Shown here: piece by piece, positions 10,204-22,508 of the stretch
How the letters are laid out: every line of letters begins with the position of its first letter
Numbering within the stretch: position 1 is the first letter of the stretch
Assembly: GCA_029953675.1 (NCBI GenBank)
Contig: JAMWBK010000004.1
Location: 1,426,001 to 1,490,000, forward strand
Reading direction: 5' to 3'
Origin: Rhodosorus marinus
Lineage: Eukaryota; Rhodophyta; Stylonematophyceae; Stylonematales; Stylonemataceae
DNA length: 64,000 nucleotides
The notes under the pieces: generated by a model
What the model was told of the DNA's origin: nothing
The model's input: the letters and a program-made list of their open reading frames with translations, nothing else
Databases searched by the model: none
Position numbers and translations under genes: made by a program

Positions 10204-13130
10204 TTACCCACCCAACCCCCACCCGCTCCGCTTTCTCCTTCAGCTTTGGACGCCCTAGCAAAAGTCGTCAACCTTTCTTCCACAACATATCACTAAATAC
10301 CAAGGCGCGTAAACAGGAACCGAATCAAAGTTGTACCAGCAGCCTCCTTTATATCCAGCAAGAAAAGGCCCCCTCAGTCATAACCCGACCCCCCCCAAAA
10401 AATTCCGAAATAAAACTCTTCCTGTTTGCTTCTCTTCAGCTCAAACCGGAACCCACAGTCCAGTATCAAAGAACCCGAGAAAGCGAGAGGCGCTCCACTG
10501 ACACCCCTTTCATACTTCTCCGTCACCACTCAACTCAAAAAAAACCTCATCTCCCCTCTCCTCAACTCCTCCTCCTCCTCATCTTCAGAACGGTTCATTT
10601 ACCCTCTCACTACTTTCGCCCTCACTCACATCTACAACCCCACAACCATACCATCAATTTCAACACTTCCTCAGAATTCCCTCCTCCCCCCCCCCCCACC
10701 ACCACCGCGCGCCATCCCAGTACACTCCCCAAAGCCCCTACCCTCATTCTATCCAAATCTTGCTGCACAAATTCATCCTCAACTCTCCCTACTATACCCT
10801 CCTTGCTCTCTCTCCCGCTGCCGGCCCCCTCGGTTGTCAGCTTTCCAAAACCTCGTTATGGCTAACACCATCGCTTTTGTTCTCACCATCCAATTCTTTA
10901 AAAAAATCAATTAAAATAAACTTTTTCATAACAAATTTAAGAACACTGAAGAAAACACATTTTGAAAAGGCAATTAATATTTTAAACTATTAATATAATC
11001 TAATCGAAGAAAGTCTCCTACGATATAATTTATAATATAAACGATAATAAATGAAGACGAAATACACTTAATTGTGATAGAAATAACCTCCATAATGTAA
11101 GCAAACCAAAAATTACATAAAACAAGTATTACGGCGATCAGATTCTTTTTTCTGATGAATGGCATATGACTTAATTTTCTTTGAGTGAGGGAGGGACGCA
11201 GAAGGGCGGAGGGGGAAGAGAAATTTGCGTATCCTCGCTTCTTATTTCGTTTTTTGTTTGTTTATAGTCTCCAATGATAGGGGGGGCGTGGGAGGGAGTG
11301 GTCGGGTGGGACGGGGGGTCATGATAAAAAGCTAATTCGTTGAGAAAGGCAAGTATGTTCCGTCAAAGTTGAACAACCCCCAGTCAAAGCGGTTCAGGAT
11401 ACAACAACACCAGAAAGAACGAGTAAACATGTATTCATAATTATGTAATTAATAAGGACGTCGCACTTCAGTTGCGTTTTCTTACGGCGGAATCTTTCAC
11501 CCCACCCCCCCTCTTCCCAATGGCGGAAAGTGGTGAAAACACCCGCTATGTTTTTTGATAATTGTTTTTTGGTTTTGCCAGTCCCTGGGGACTAAGCCCT
11601 TGTACAAAAGTGGGGATATAAAGTTGGAATGAGCGCTCCCCTAGTAAGTAGATCATGGTGGGATGTTGCTGCTTGCAACTGGTAGATTTTGGAGCATTTC
11701 TGACTGTATCTCGTAGGTTCGAGCAACCCAGAAACCCCGACCCCCCTCCCTCCCTCCCGTCCTTGCTTTCGTGTACATGTTTTGTAACTGCTACCAAGCC
11801 GTAATTGCGTGTGCGAGTTAAGGGGGGGGGTCTATGCATGAAAGATTTCCTTGCCATGACGAAACAGTAAATAGTCCATAATATTGTTTTTCACCAAAAA
11901 ATAAAGATAATCCAGTAGCAAGTACCGAGGGGCGGAGCGAGTAGAAAAAACGATAAACAACAAACTAAAGTCTTTAAAAACACACATCCAAAAAATTTCC
12001 AGTGCATGCTCCCCCCCGCACAAAAAAAAAAATCCTCCCCTTCCCATCCCTCTCCCTCCTTTCCAAGGAAACTACCGGCTCGCCGTATTCGATCCACTTA
12101 AGTATTTTCGAAGTAAATGCGGTTTTCTACACCCACACATTTTCGGCGACCAAAAAAAAAAAGAAAAAAGCCTCCACCTAGAGAAAAATTGCTATTCACA
12201 CAGGCGAGGGAGCGCAGACGAAAAATCTTCCGGGACGCCCAACGTTATGAAACTGATTGGTTTCAATCAATAAATAATGTAATTTGGAAAATTATAATCA
12301 TTATCAGTCATTTACATGCGAAATCCGCTTGGGTGAGTTGGAACAGGTTCCGAAGGGGGGGGACGATGTGCTTTTCTGGGTCTCTGTATCCATTCTTGAG
12401 GTGGGTGTCGGGTCGCTGCATGCCTCGTGACCGAGTGTGGCCTTTTTGCCCGATTCGATGGATCGTCACTAAAGTTTTTCGAATCGATCTTCTACTCGCC
12501 ACGAGGTGCATTCAGCCTTCTACGACGGATCCCAAAAACCAAAGCGCTCCTCAAAAATTAAGGAATATTTCTTCTCCTTCCTTCAGGAGAATTATGTCTA
12601 TTGGACATAAAATGACAATTCCCCCTTTTTTTTCTTTGCTCGGCATTTTTTCTTCTTCCGTTTTTGGCTCACAAGGCCTTGCTGATCCTCCCAAGGGGTG
12701 CGTGCAACGAAACCTATGGTAGATGGGGTAGGAGAAGATCACCCAACATCGTTTTCTTTAATAAATAATAATTTATGTGAATGTATATTCTGTGTTTGGG
12801 CTCACTTCTCCACCCCCCTCAACTCGAAAGAGGAAGACTCAATGGTCTTCCTTTTTGGCTGTTTTGAGGCTGTGTGTTTTTTTGTTATTTTTATCATGCG
12901 TTTCGGTGATCGTCGAGGAATTTTTCCCGCTTCAAAAACATAAAATAATTTAGTGTCCAATTAAGCAAGGATTTGGCTCGAGCATCGTGGGCCTCTTTTG
13001 ACGGTCTTGTTTCAATGACATGTGCGCGAGGAACCACCGGTTTGAGCACGGACGTGTAGCGTTTGCGCAAGGAGATTTTTTGTTTTCGTCACTTTTTTTG
13101 GTGGGCGGGGGGGGGGGAGGGAGGGGATGG
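10204..13130. other. Gene-poor stretch with strand-skewed and AT-rich blocks
   Basis: 10380-10860 is strongly C- and pyrimidine-rich on the plus strand, and 10900-11160 is AT-rich. G-runs on the plus strand occur at 11280-11330, and C-runs at 11500-11520, 11740-11765 and 12010-12060. ORFs of 60-200 codons exist (for example 12117-12722) but have no recognisable domain and odd composition. I annotate no gene. Confidence 0.4.
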
Positions 13131-13134
13131 GTAG

Positions 13135-13941
13135 GTGAAATATGTATACAACGGAGTGCAAACCTCCTTACTCGACAGCTTTCCAATGCACGCGCAGCAT
13201 TGGTTCTTTCAGTATCAGAAGGGAAAGTCAGGGAAACCCTCCTCGCTACCCCAGAGTTCTAAAACCAAAAAGCGGGGACAATCCACAAGTCCACACGTAA
13301 CGCTCCTATCAAAAGCTATGCAATCCTTTGCAAAGTGTCCTCCTGTTCCGTTGAGCTCGCGCGTGTCGCTCAGCTCTTTAGTCCAGTTCAGTAAATGCGT
13401 GAGCAGTCTCACAAGATCTCTTCGCTAGTTCGACCGATACGGCAAGAAGTCTCGATCGCCAGTAGAAGGAAACTTTGCGTCCGGCTTTCTGATGGACATC
13501 GCCCCCTTTCAGTGCGCCTCTTTAGAATTTTCTGCGAGTTACGCCACGTAGCTATTCATTGCCCAGCTCGTGTTTAGGTACTTCCCGTTGCAGAGCGAGA
13601 TTACGGTAACATCCCCCAGGGCAAACAATTGGAAGGTCTCGGATCGGTGGCAAGAATATCCGGATGCAGTTCTCGAAGTAGTTTTCCGGTTCTGGCTTAT
13701 TATCAATATAGAGTTTCAGCAGTTCAACAAATGCCCCAGCTCGGTGCAGAACTCCTCGAACCTGCGCTGCCAAAGTTCAGTCGTGGAGGGACAAGGGTGG
13801 AAACCCCGAAACCAGGAATTAGTTCAGCATGTGCTACGGGAAGTAGCGCTCGTCGAAGCCGCACGAAATCCCGGGATAAACGTCTGTCGGATGATCTCTA
13901 GGCATTTTTTTCTGTTCCCGCAGGACCAAAATTCAATTTAA
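13135..13941 (+). CDS. Possible small multi-exon gene, product unknown
   Basis: A G-rich block at 13105-13130 looks like the leaders seen upstream of real plus-strand genes here. Downstream are short plausible coding stretches: a presequence-like MQSFAKCPPVPLSSRVSL near 13318, a stretch containing SPVEGNFASGFLMDIAPFQC near 13450-13550, then, after a candidate intron ending TTTAG near 13578, a stretch with WKVSDRWQEYPDAVLEVV. I cannot join them into one sure frame and recognise no family. Confidence 0.2.
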
Positions 13942-14199
13942 CATCGTTTTTTCTACTCAAATACAGGAAAATAAATGGGAGTACAAGGGAACGCGTTTCC
14001 GCCTTGGAATGAAGGGCCCCCCTTTGCAGAACGTTTGTAGTACTATTACTGCCCTGGAGGGAGCTACGACACGAGGAGCGTATGGAGACGTTCAATCTGG
14101 GAAACTCAGTTGAGGAGTACCTTCCCGCAGGTTTGCTCGAGACGCACCGGGCTTGTTCCAAAGAGTTTTATTTGGGTTGCTTGTATAGTGGCTTTATTC

Positions 14200-15000
14200 G
14201 TGTGTTCAGAATGCACGGAGCGCTGCACTGCATGCTACTGGCTGTGGACTAAGAACCGTTGACTTTGGATGGCTGAGGTTTTTATTCCATAACGGGTTTC
14301 CCATAAGGGTGAGTGCAAAAAATTGTATGAGGTGCTTACTGTACGATTTGAAAGACTTCAAAAAAAACACGGCCTCACCTTCAAGAAAGCCCTCGTCGTC
14401 CTTAGCAAAATCTCTGAGACCTTGTTTGTCTTCCTCACCATCATGATCTGTGCCTGGGTCGCAGGTGTTCTCCATCTTGTCATTGCCCTCAGATCCTTCT
14501 TCAGATTCATCGGCAGATTCTTCGTCAGCTTCATCAGACTCAGAACTATCCTCGGCACCCTATTTATCGTCAGGAGAGACTCACATTACCAAGCACCACG
14601 TCCCGACATGCCTTCATTGGACGACTCCTCCGATCCAAGTCAACCATGTGGGCTTCGTACGCCCCATTTCAGGGTCTCCAACTTTCGAAGCTTCGCGACT
14701 GTCATTCTGTTGCGTAGCTTCGTATGTAGAGCCTCGTCGAAGACCACAATCGCTCACAATTTCTTGCATGTGGACAGAATCCTGTCAAGGCACGGCCCAA
14801 GTTCGCGATCTCTGGAGCCTTTCCTTCGCGCAGGGACCGAACGTTGAACGGATCAAGAACTGCGTGGTCCCAGCAAGCAAGATTCAGGGGCAAACGGGCC
14901 AATCTTCAGATCAAAGATTTTGATCTGATCCCGAAGTTCCTCGTCTCCAGGAACGTACACATGCTTGCTCGCTAAACAACATTTCGTACAGACTCACCGC
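14200..15000 (-). CDS. Possible exons of an acidic protein, product unknown
   Basis: On the minus strand, about 14560-14370 encodes an acidic run (SSESDEADEESADESEEGSE, then DHDGEEDKQ and FAKDDEGFLEGE). Around 14940-14860 is a stretch with VPGDEELRDQIKIFDLKIG. The pieces are in different frames and would need introns. I recognise no domain, and this may be a gene remnant. Confidence 0.25.
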
Positions 15001-16328
15001 GACCAAGCAACACAGGTTGTTTCTCCGGTGGAGACATGCCCACACCCTCAGGCGGGGATCAAGCACCCAACAAACGTATGATACTGGACCACGTCCTTTC
15101 CTCATCCGCTTCTCTATTGCCGTTAAAAACGACTTCGGCTTGATCTTCATTTCCGATGATTACGTCCTCTATTACGATTCTATTTTGAATGAGAACCCAC
15201 CCCCCTCCGGGTCGGAACCCCCTCGTTGGCAGGTACATACCGCACAAAAAATATTCAAAAAGCATAAAAAATTTAAAAATGTTAAAAGTATACAAAAGAT
15301 ATATGAAAGATTTTAAGTATAAAAGTATAATCTTCCCAGGGGTCATCACAAAGAATTGGAGTTCGCACCCCCCCCCCCCCCACCCTCCTCTTTGCCACGC
15401 CAATCTATTGTTGTCACCACTCATATGCAGATGTCTGAAAGGGAGGAACTACCCTGCTGGTAAATATATCAACTACCAGGTAAACGGAAACCAGAAATTA
15501 ACCACCAAGGCACGCGAGAGCTGGAGTCACAGTAATTAAGCAAAAAAATTTTAAACACTTAATGGGGGGGGAACAAAAAAAAGACTTGATTGGCAAGAGG
15601 AATCGAGGGTTGTCGCACCCGAAAGAAACACCGGTAGCGGAGCTGGGTGGGTGTTCTTCAACGGGCATGGTGGGCCTTGACCTGAAAAAACACCGTGCGT
15701 GGTTCTGCCTACCTCAAGAGGGGTTCTCATTCCTCTGGCGATTGCACGATTCGGGGCTGGAATTGAGAGCAGTAATCCGTGGAGGCCGGTTTTTTTTGCC
15801 AGGACTTACCAAAGCATCGCGAACGATTGAGAAGAACATCAGTCATGGAAAATTAGTCATGGACAATCAATCAACCTTCCCGATTGGAGGTTTGTAAATG
15901 ACCAACTGGCCTGACAAAGCCAGTGGTCATCGAGCGCTTCGGTTGTGTGAAGCGGGGTGGGCTGGAAAATCTTGGGAGCTATTCCCAGGGTACAGCCTCA
16001 TTTCTCAGGCTGAGGAGTCAAATCGCTGTCCAATCGCTGTCGAAGGGAGAGGAATGGGAAGGAAGAAGGGTGCGGAGTGAGACTCCTCCAGCTAAGTGAC
16101 TGCGTATGTAGAAGATGAAGGACGGAGAGTGAAGCAGGTCCGGTCCCAACGAAAGGGATGTCCCGAGACTGTAAGATGTGAAGGGGATCGGATGCCAGGC
16201 ACGTCTGAGATCCTGTTCCATAGCCTCAACACCTATGCTCGGAGGTTCAGGAGTGGGTAGGAGCTGAGAACGTGGCGTCAGTATTGGCATCACGCAGGGT
16301 ATCGCACATTACACGTCCCCGGCAACAG
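15000..16328. other. Spacer, nothing recognised
   Basis: Mixed composition: AT-rich 15240-15340, a C-run at 15370-15381, otherwise unremarkable. ORFs of 60-120 codons have no domain. Confidence 0.3.
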
Positions 16329-16498
16329 GTTCCATAAGGACGAAATGAAGGAGTTGCTTGTGAGTCAACCTGATTGACTACAACATTGCGTTCCGATCCG
16401 TCGATGGGGACAAGTTCCATAAGGACGAAATGAAGGAGTTGCTTGTGAGTCAACATGATCGACTACAACATTGCGTTCCGATCCGTCGATGGGGACAA
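16329..16498 (+). repeat. Tandem duplication, 2 x 85 bp
   Basis: 16329-16413 and 16414-16498 are almost identical; each starts GTTCCATAAGGACGAAATGA and ends GATCCGTCGATGGGGACAA, and a third copy begins but breaks off after a few bases. Two substitutions are visible between copies. Confidence 0.9.
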
Positions 16499-17019
16499 GT
16501 TCCACCGGTGCGCATATGTTTTACTTTTCCTCCAGCTATTTAAAGCGTTTGTTAACCGCAGAGTTTCGTTTCCCTCTGGTTACCAGAGTCGATCAACAAG
16601 GGGTTCAACTGTCCTCCTACTAATATTGTATTCCTATATCTCGCACTGACGGAGGGTCCAGGCTGCACGATATCTTCCCATGTCTGCACAACGTCGTGGT
16701 GCTGTCCCTGGTTCAATGCGACAAATGAAGGAGTCTCAGTACGCGGAGGCGATGACTCATCCAACCTTTTGGGACTCGGCGCTGTCTCATCGGTTTTGTA
16801 CCGCTGATCATCGAGTGCTTTGTATTTAGAGAGTGTTGCTTGTCTCTGGATTCGTCTTGTTTTTCACAATGCACCGGGCCGTCTTGACTGCCTCCTCACG
16901 GAGCTTTCTCTGACTCTCTCGCGTTCGAATGCTGCTTTTTTGTTGGACGCGCGCATCAGCGCATCCCTTTCCGCTCCTCAGGGTAGCTGATCTCTGAATA
17001 AATTGTTGTTGTTGACGAA

Positions 17020-17131
17020 GGGTATATAGTGTGCTAGCCACTCCGTGATCAGAGGGGTTGCTCGAGTAAATTCAACGGTTAATGCGCCTCCACGGGTCTC
17101 TATAGCTCCGTAAGAGCTTCCAGTTCCAACA
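17020..17131 (+). mobile_element. 3' fragment of a Copia LTR
   Basis: It shares GATCAGAGGGGTTGCTCGAG and GCGCCTCCACGGGTCTCTA with the LTR-like unit at 6740-6976 and ends at the same TTCCAACA terminus. No 5' LTR half or coding part is found beside it. Confidence 0.65.
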
Positions 17132-17296
17132 ATATGTAAACACCTGCAAACACATGACCGCGGACCACGTTCCACCTTCATATTGTCGTCAACTATTCCG
17201 CAGATACTTATTCCTCAGATCGAAATCTGCGTAATAGTTGACGACAATATGAAGGTGGAACGCGGTCATGTGTTTGCAGGTGTTTACATATTGTTG
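17127..17296. repeat. Long palindrome, ~75-bp arms
   Basis: The left arm begins CAACAATATGTAAACACCTG and the right arm ends CAGGTGTTTACATATTGTTG. The arms match almost perfectly except for a few extra bases in the left arm (after GACCGC) and one or two mismatches at the inner end. The loop is about 18 bases. The outer end of the left arm overlaps the last bases of the LTR fragment. Confidence 0.85.
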
Positions 17297-17299
17297 AAG

Positions 17300-18089
17300 T
17301 GTGCACGGCTGGAGACACATGGTGCTCCCGGCATTGGGCACCTTTTTTACTAAATTATCGAAGAAAAACGAAACACAAAATTTGTTTTTGGAAAATGTAT
17401 AATGTCGTACACAGAAGTCCAGAAGTTTTTTGGACAGTGTGAAATAATTTCAAAAAAGTTAACCAAAATTAGTTCGGTAATTTTCTGATTGACTCAACCC
17501 CTATAGAATGGTCTCTTTTGCATTTTATTTGTTTTTTATGAATATATGTTCAGGTTTTCGAAGGTAGCTTTCGGTTTGCTAAGGTGTATGCGGATTTCCT
17601 CGGGATTGAGTGCAGGTTGAGAGGGCTATAGTAACTGTAAACTTTACTCGGCAACTGCCTAATGCAGCGCAACACTAATTCTATCAACCCTTGCTGAGGA
17701 TAAGTGGCAATTCTTCATGGGAACTGTGAGTGCAGTGATCGGAGGGCTGGCCCCACGCCTGGACGTAGTCTCCCAAATAACGTGTTGTCGAAAACGGAGA
17801 CGGTGATAACGATTGATTCTCACTTGGGAGGTCTATCGCATTAATCAGACCTCACCTCTCAATCCAGCTGGATAAGGAAACTAGCCTCAAGGATCTAGGA
17901 CGCATGAGTGATACTAGGTTTCTTACTCATCTGTACGTAGGTCTATGATGATCTTGCTTCTGTAATCAGCTCTATAGATTCAAATTCGATAGATGCCCAC
18001 CCCTGAAGCTACAGATTGGACGACCTGTGTAATGCTTTGCCCGAACTAGAATCTTGTTACGCTAGCCGGTGGAGAGTCCGGTGATGTTA
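17300..18089. other. Spacer, nothing recognised
   Basis: AT-rich to mixed sequence with no open frame over 60 codons and no recognisable motif. Confidence 0.4.
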
Positions 18090-18238
18090 TAGAGTTTTTA
18101 CTTTTTGAAAGAATTCCGCGGATATTTATGCTATTGACAATGAGTTTACTCTTTGAAAGAATTCCACAACGGATATTTATGCTATTGACAATGAGTTTAC
18201 TCTTTGAAAGAATTCCGGATATTTACGCTATTGACAAT
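18090..18238 (+). repeat. Three tandem copies of a ~50-bp unit
   Basis: The unit is GAGTTTACTCTTTGAAAGAA followed by TTCC, a variable 0-5 bases and GGATATTTATGCTATTGACAA. Copies start at about 18090, 18140 and 18191. Two of them lie in a short open frame, giving the repeated peptide MLLTMSLLFERIP, but I do not think it is a gene. Confidence 0.85.
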
Positions 18239-18239
18239 G

Positions 18240-19337
18240 TGTTTTCGTCGTGTAATTACTCCACGTCTGGCGAACGGGGCAAAATTATAGAGAAACGAGG
18301 GAATGGACGAATAGAAATTTATAACCAGCGATTGCAGTTCGAACTTTGACGGTATGGCACCTTTGCCCCCCCACCCCCCCCACCCATAATCCCATTATTG
18401 CTTCAGCATTCCCAGGCATAGTCTTATTCGCTCGCCTTGACCGGGTCTCCATCAAGAACCCACAGAACAGCTGAAAAGGACTATGCGTCCCTCTTAATCA
18501 TCGTAATCATAGAGGCCGCCCATAAAATCTTGAGACGTTTGGAGATTGAGATCATTGTGAGATGGTCGTCCAGACCTGCAAGGCCTTCGACTAAGCAGCT
18601 ACAATATTGGGAGAGCTTCGGAGAGAAAGGACCATCTCTATTTAACCGAATGCCCTCGGTCGCCAAGTTGATCTAGCAGAGCTTGAATTTTGACCGCGCA
18701 TTGGCAGTTTGAAGATAGCTACTACGGTCAAAAAAGTATGAAGGTCGCGACCAAAATCCGGCTACTGGCCGTTGTCAATTACATTGTAAATACACGGAGG
18801 CGAGGGCTTGGTTTTCATTCTGTAGATTGAAGATTAACCGCTCGGGGAACCACTTTTCGAGTTGGTTTGTGAATATGAGCATGGTTGCCTGTGACCCGTA
18901 ACAGCGTTCAGCAAGGGACAACGGCAACATGCCTGCGGAGGTCTTAGCTCAGAAATGCGGAATTCTCGCATTGGCCAAGTGTACCATTGGATCACATGTT
19001 ATGGCTCAAGGTGTGAGCCTCAAAAGCTCACAAACCCATACAAAGTTCAAGCGATCCCGCTCAGCACGACAGGCTGATCGCAACAGAGTTTCTCACCCAA
19101 GTCAAAGCTACTCGTTCTTATTCTGACCCCGGAGTTTCTTGATCCCCAACTAGGCAATCTCTAAAGACAAACCGCCCTACCTCCGTACTTCGCTCACAGA
19201 ACAGGAAACCTTGGTCCGGCGAAGGATAATTCACACTACGCTCATGGCGAGTACAGTAAAGCTTGAACGAATTCCTTGCTCAGCTTGCACCAGCCTAGAT
19301 ACGATTCGAGGATCTGGACAGGGGGCATCCGCTACCA
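18240..19337. other. Spacer, nothing recognised
   Basis: A C-run at 18367-18383, otherwise mixed. Short ORFs around 18437-18676 on both strands and at 18929-19126 have no domain. Confidence 0.3.
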
Positions 19338-20262
19338 TCAAGTACTCATCAACGGTTTCCGAAGCAAGAACATAGGCGATAATCCCAAAAACCTCTTCCA
19401 TGCTGGGTCCTTATAAACAATGACGTATCCTTGCGACTCGTAAAACTGAACTGCATGCTTGTTTTTCACACCGACATGAAGGAAAATCTTGTCGTATCCC
19501 CAATTCATTGCTTGCTCCTCGCAGTGCTTCACCAGCATGGTTCCCAGGCCTTTCCGCCTTGCCATGGTGACGACGCCGAGGTTCTGCAGGTAAGCAAAGT
19601 ATGTCGTTCCGAAGAGCGGTGCATTCCCGGCTCCCGGCAGGTTCTTCTCAAGAGTCAGTTCAACCACACCATGGATATCCCCTTCGCAGAAGACAAACAC
19701 TAAAGACTTAGATACTCTGGGAAACGTCACCGCTGCCTTCACAACGTACAGACCTTCTCTGGAAGCGACAACATAGGTCTCCAAGACCTTTGAAAACATG
19801 ACTCTGAACCACCTGGAAAGGGCAACTTCAGCTGGATTTTTTGATATCGACGAGTTCAGGTTTAGCATAGCTTCCGATTCTTCTCTGGCGTTCTGCAAAA
19901 CGCACCTCGTATTCTTCTGGATATTTTGGAATTTGATTCTTCCGCGGCGTCGAAGAAGGCTTCGGCGCAGACCGAAGAGAACTTTGACGTTTCCTAGACA
20001 GGCGATTGAAAAAAATTGGGCCGATTTTTTTTTTTTTCAGGGCACAGATCCAAAGAAAGGCTTTGTTCGGAAACTTTCTTGTCATCAACGGACTTACATC
20101 GCCCGTGATCTCCCGAACGGCGTACTCCAGCGCAGTCCTTCTGGAATCCACCGAAGACTTCACGGCTCGAAGCTGCCTCCCGAACCGAAGAAAGTTTAAG
20201 GAAGGTGCAAACGATGGAATCAAGGCGCTTGAAGAACACTTGCAAAGTGCATAAGAGTCCAT
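19338..20262 (-). CDS. GNAT-family N-acetyltransferase, probably plastid-targeted
   Basis: Transfers an acetyl group from acetyl-CoA to an amine; the substrate cannot be told from sequence. Exons 20262-20098, 19993-19906 and 19825-19338 give 246 residues. The acetyl-CoA binding motif A is clear: LGVVTMARRKGLGTMLVKHC (R-x-x-G-x-G/A pattern), followed by KNKHAVQFYESQGYVIVYKD, the usual motif B. The first ~55 residues (MDSYALCKCSSSALIPSF, then FGRQLRAVKSSV) are Ser/Ala/basic and poor in acid, as in transit peptides. The intron between exons 1 and 2 has a T/A-rich 3' half. It resembles the plant plastid GNAT type; mitochondrial targeting is the alternative. Confidence 0.85.
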
Positions 20263-21091
20263 CGCATGAATTCTAGCTCTTTACTCTCCCAACATCCCTC
20301 GCAAGTAATCTCAGCTGGTAACGTGCTCTATGCTTCATCAAACTCATTGTCTAAAACCTCCGAGGAGCCGATGAAGAGGATTATCTAGTGCGAAATGTGA
20401 ATGCTTTAGTCTCAAACTGCTCGATTTGTTTTGTTCGAAAGGCGAACTAGGGTGCTTCGCCATACCTAAGCAGGTCTACTGGGTTGCGTGCTGAGGTTTG
20501 TTTTGATCGAAGAGGGATACCAAAAAAACAACACCAGTGGGACAGGAAAGACGGTTCAACGCCCAATTTCAGCGCCAGCAAAAAAAAAACGCAGACAGCT
20601 TTGGGAACAAATGCGAGGCAGTTGTTTTCATTCACCCTAAACTCGTCAACAATAGTCGAGCTTTAAAGTCCATGGTCCGAGGGCGCCATCCAGCAAACGC
20701 ATCGGTCCATCCAAAGAAAAGTTTTTCGAACTTCCCAGCAACATGCGTACTACATGTACTAAAACTGTACAAAACAAATCGTACTAACAACAAATTCGGT
20801 TGAAAAAGGACAGGCTGTCCTCTCACGAAAATCTTAGCAATGCAGAAAAAATCTGGATCGATCAGGAGTGACTGATCAGTACTGTTAGTTAGACCACAGG
20901 TGTAGGGAGGGTGGAGCTGTTGAACCGGAGAGATAGGGTCTAGTGAAAGTCTGGATAGAAAGACTTGTCTTGGAATAGATGTTACAGGTGGTTGTAAAGG
21001 ATTACAGACAATGGTAGGTTTCGTGACGACTGGTCTTCGCCTGCGAACTTCTGGGAGGGAGAAGTTTGGCAAGGGGCTGTGCACTGTGCGG
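20263..21091. other. Divergent intergenic region between the GNAT gene and glyoxalase I
   Basis: About 830 bp holding both promoters. ORFs on both strands (for example minus 21120-20632) have no domain and I take them as chance. Confidence 0.5.
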
Positions 21092-22351
21092 ATGAGCTCC
21101 GACGCGATGAAAGAAAACAAAGTGAGTCTCTACCCCTAGCAGTGCATTGTTTTCTCTTGATGAGGGAGCTAGTTTTGTCCGTAGCTACTTATGAGTCTGT
21201 CTTTTATGATCCCCAAAGATGCTGCATGTTGTCTATCGAGTTGGAAACATTGAAGCCACGAAGAAGTACTACACAAAGTGCTTTGGGATGAAAGTCTTGA
21301 GGGAACGGGATGTACCGGATGACAAGTACACTAATTGCTTCCTTGGCTACGGATCAGAAAGGCGGGGCGAGCATTTTTCGATTGAGTTGACATACAACTA
21401 CGGTGTTGACAAGTACGATCTTGGAAACGGCTTCAAGTACGTAGGTAGGGCTATCTTGAAATATCACCCCTATCAAAGACCTGCGAACTCTTTCCATCGA
21501 AGCCATTAACTGTTCTCAACCTGCTGCCCCAAAGGCATTTCCGTACCGGACGTCGAGGCTGCTGTGACCCAAGTCAACGAAAACAATGGAAAAATCATCG
21601 ACGACTCTGAGATCCCTGCTTCAGCCGTGGCCGAGGACACTGATGGGTACAGGTTTCAATTGGTACCTGGCCAGCAACGTGATCCCGTTTCGAAAGTCAG
21701 CTACAGCTGCACTAACATTGAGAACTCGATCAAGTTCTATGAAACAGCGCTCGGGATGACATGCTTTCAATCCAGTGGTTCTTTGGCGAAGCTCGGATAC
21801 GGCGCAGAGAAGGTATTAGATTGTGCTGCTGAAAACAACCTGTTATCGTCCATTTCTAATTGGTGGCTACATTCCTTCCGGCGGATTCGCGACAAAGGAC
21901 TCTACTATTGTAGAACTGGTTCATTCGGATAAGGCAACTGAGGTTGGTGATGGCTATGGACAAATCGCTATTTCGACACCTGACGTTTACGCCGCCGCTG
22001 ACTCTATAACAAAGTCAGGCTTCGAGGTAACACGGGCACCAGGACCTGTTCCTGGAATCGGAACGAAGGTCACTGCTGTCCGAGATCCTGACGGTTTCAA
22101 GGTGGGTGATTGCAAGAGAACATATCGCTGATCGACTAATTAGCTGTCTTCGCTTTCCATCGATGCCGTGCACTGATTATTATCCCAATAAGTTTTAATT
22201 TAGTCCCAATATTTCTCCCGCCTCCCTCTTTTCGCTGGATGTGAACGCGTTTCCATTTATGATCCCGCTGAAAACGCGCCCCTCAATTTTCTCTGTTCTC
22301 CTTCAGATTGTACTGGTGGATGCCGAGGATTTCGAATTGGAATTTGATTAG
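21092..22351 (+). CDS. GLO1: Lactoylglutathione lyase (glyoxalase I), two-domain form
   Basis: Converts the methylglyoxal-glutathione hemithioacetal to lactoylglutathione. Exons 21092-21121, 21219-21444, 21535-21812, 21898-22101 and 22307-22351 sum to 261 codons, 260 residues. Domain 1 begins MLHVVYRVGNIEATKKYYTK and contains ELTYNYGVDKYDLGNGF; domain 2 begins VSKVSYSCTNIENSIKFYET and contains STIVELVHSDK and DGYGQIAISTPDVYAA. Metal-ligand positions of both glyoxalase folds look present (H in LHVVYRV, E in IELTYNY, E in VELVH). The small first exon (MSSDAMKENK) lacks a clear targeting signal, so the enzyme is probably cytosolic. The last exon encodes only IVLVDAEDFELEFD. Confidence 0.95.
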
Positions 22352-22508
22352 CGCGCCGTCCGATGCAAGTCTGGACTGATTATTCACAGTTTGTTCGTCT
22401 CTGGTAAACTTCTGCCTTTTCTTCTAACTTCGGCATTCGATGAGCTTCTCCAGCGCGTGCTTTCGATCTTCATGTACAACTGCGGGCAATCCTGTCCCAT
22501 CCACCACT

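Noticed and set aside
9918-10865. 315-codon ORF on the plus strand
   Set aside because: Its second half translates C/CT-rich low-complexity DNA (runs of Pro, Thr, His, Ser), and the first half overlaps the minus-strand ORF at 8842-10203, which fits the leader skew better.
12117-12200. Lys/Arg-rich stretch as a histone-like tail
   Set aside because: The basic run comes from a simple A-run; nothing histone-like follows.
12117-12722. 201-codon ORF
   Set aside because: Composition is erratic (Lys run, Ile run, many Trp and Cys), no domain is visible, and there is no sign of exons around it.
20632-21120. 162-codon minus-strand ORF
   Set aside because: It lies in the divergent promoter region, overlaps glyoxalase exon 1, and has no domain.
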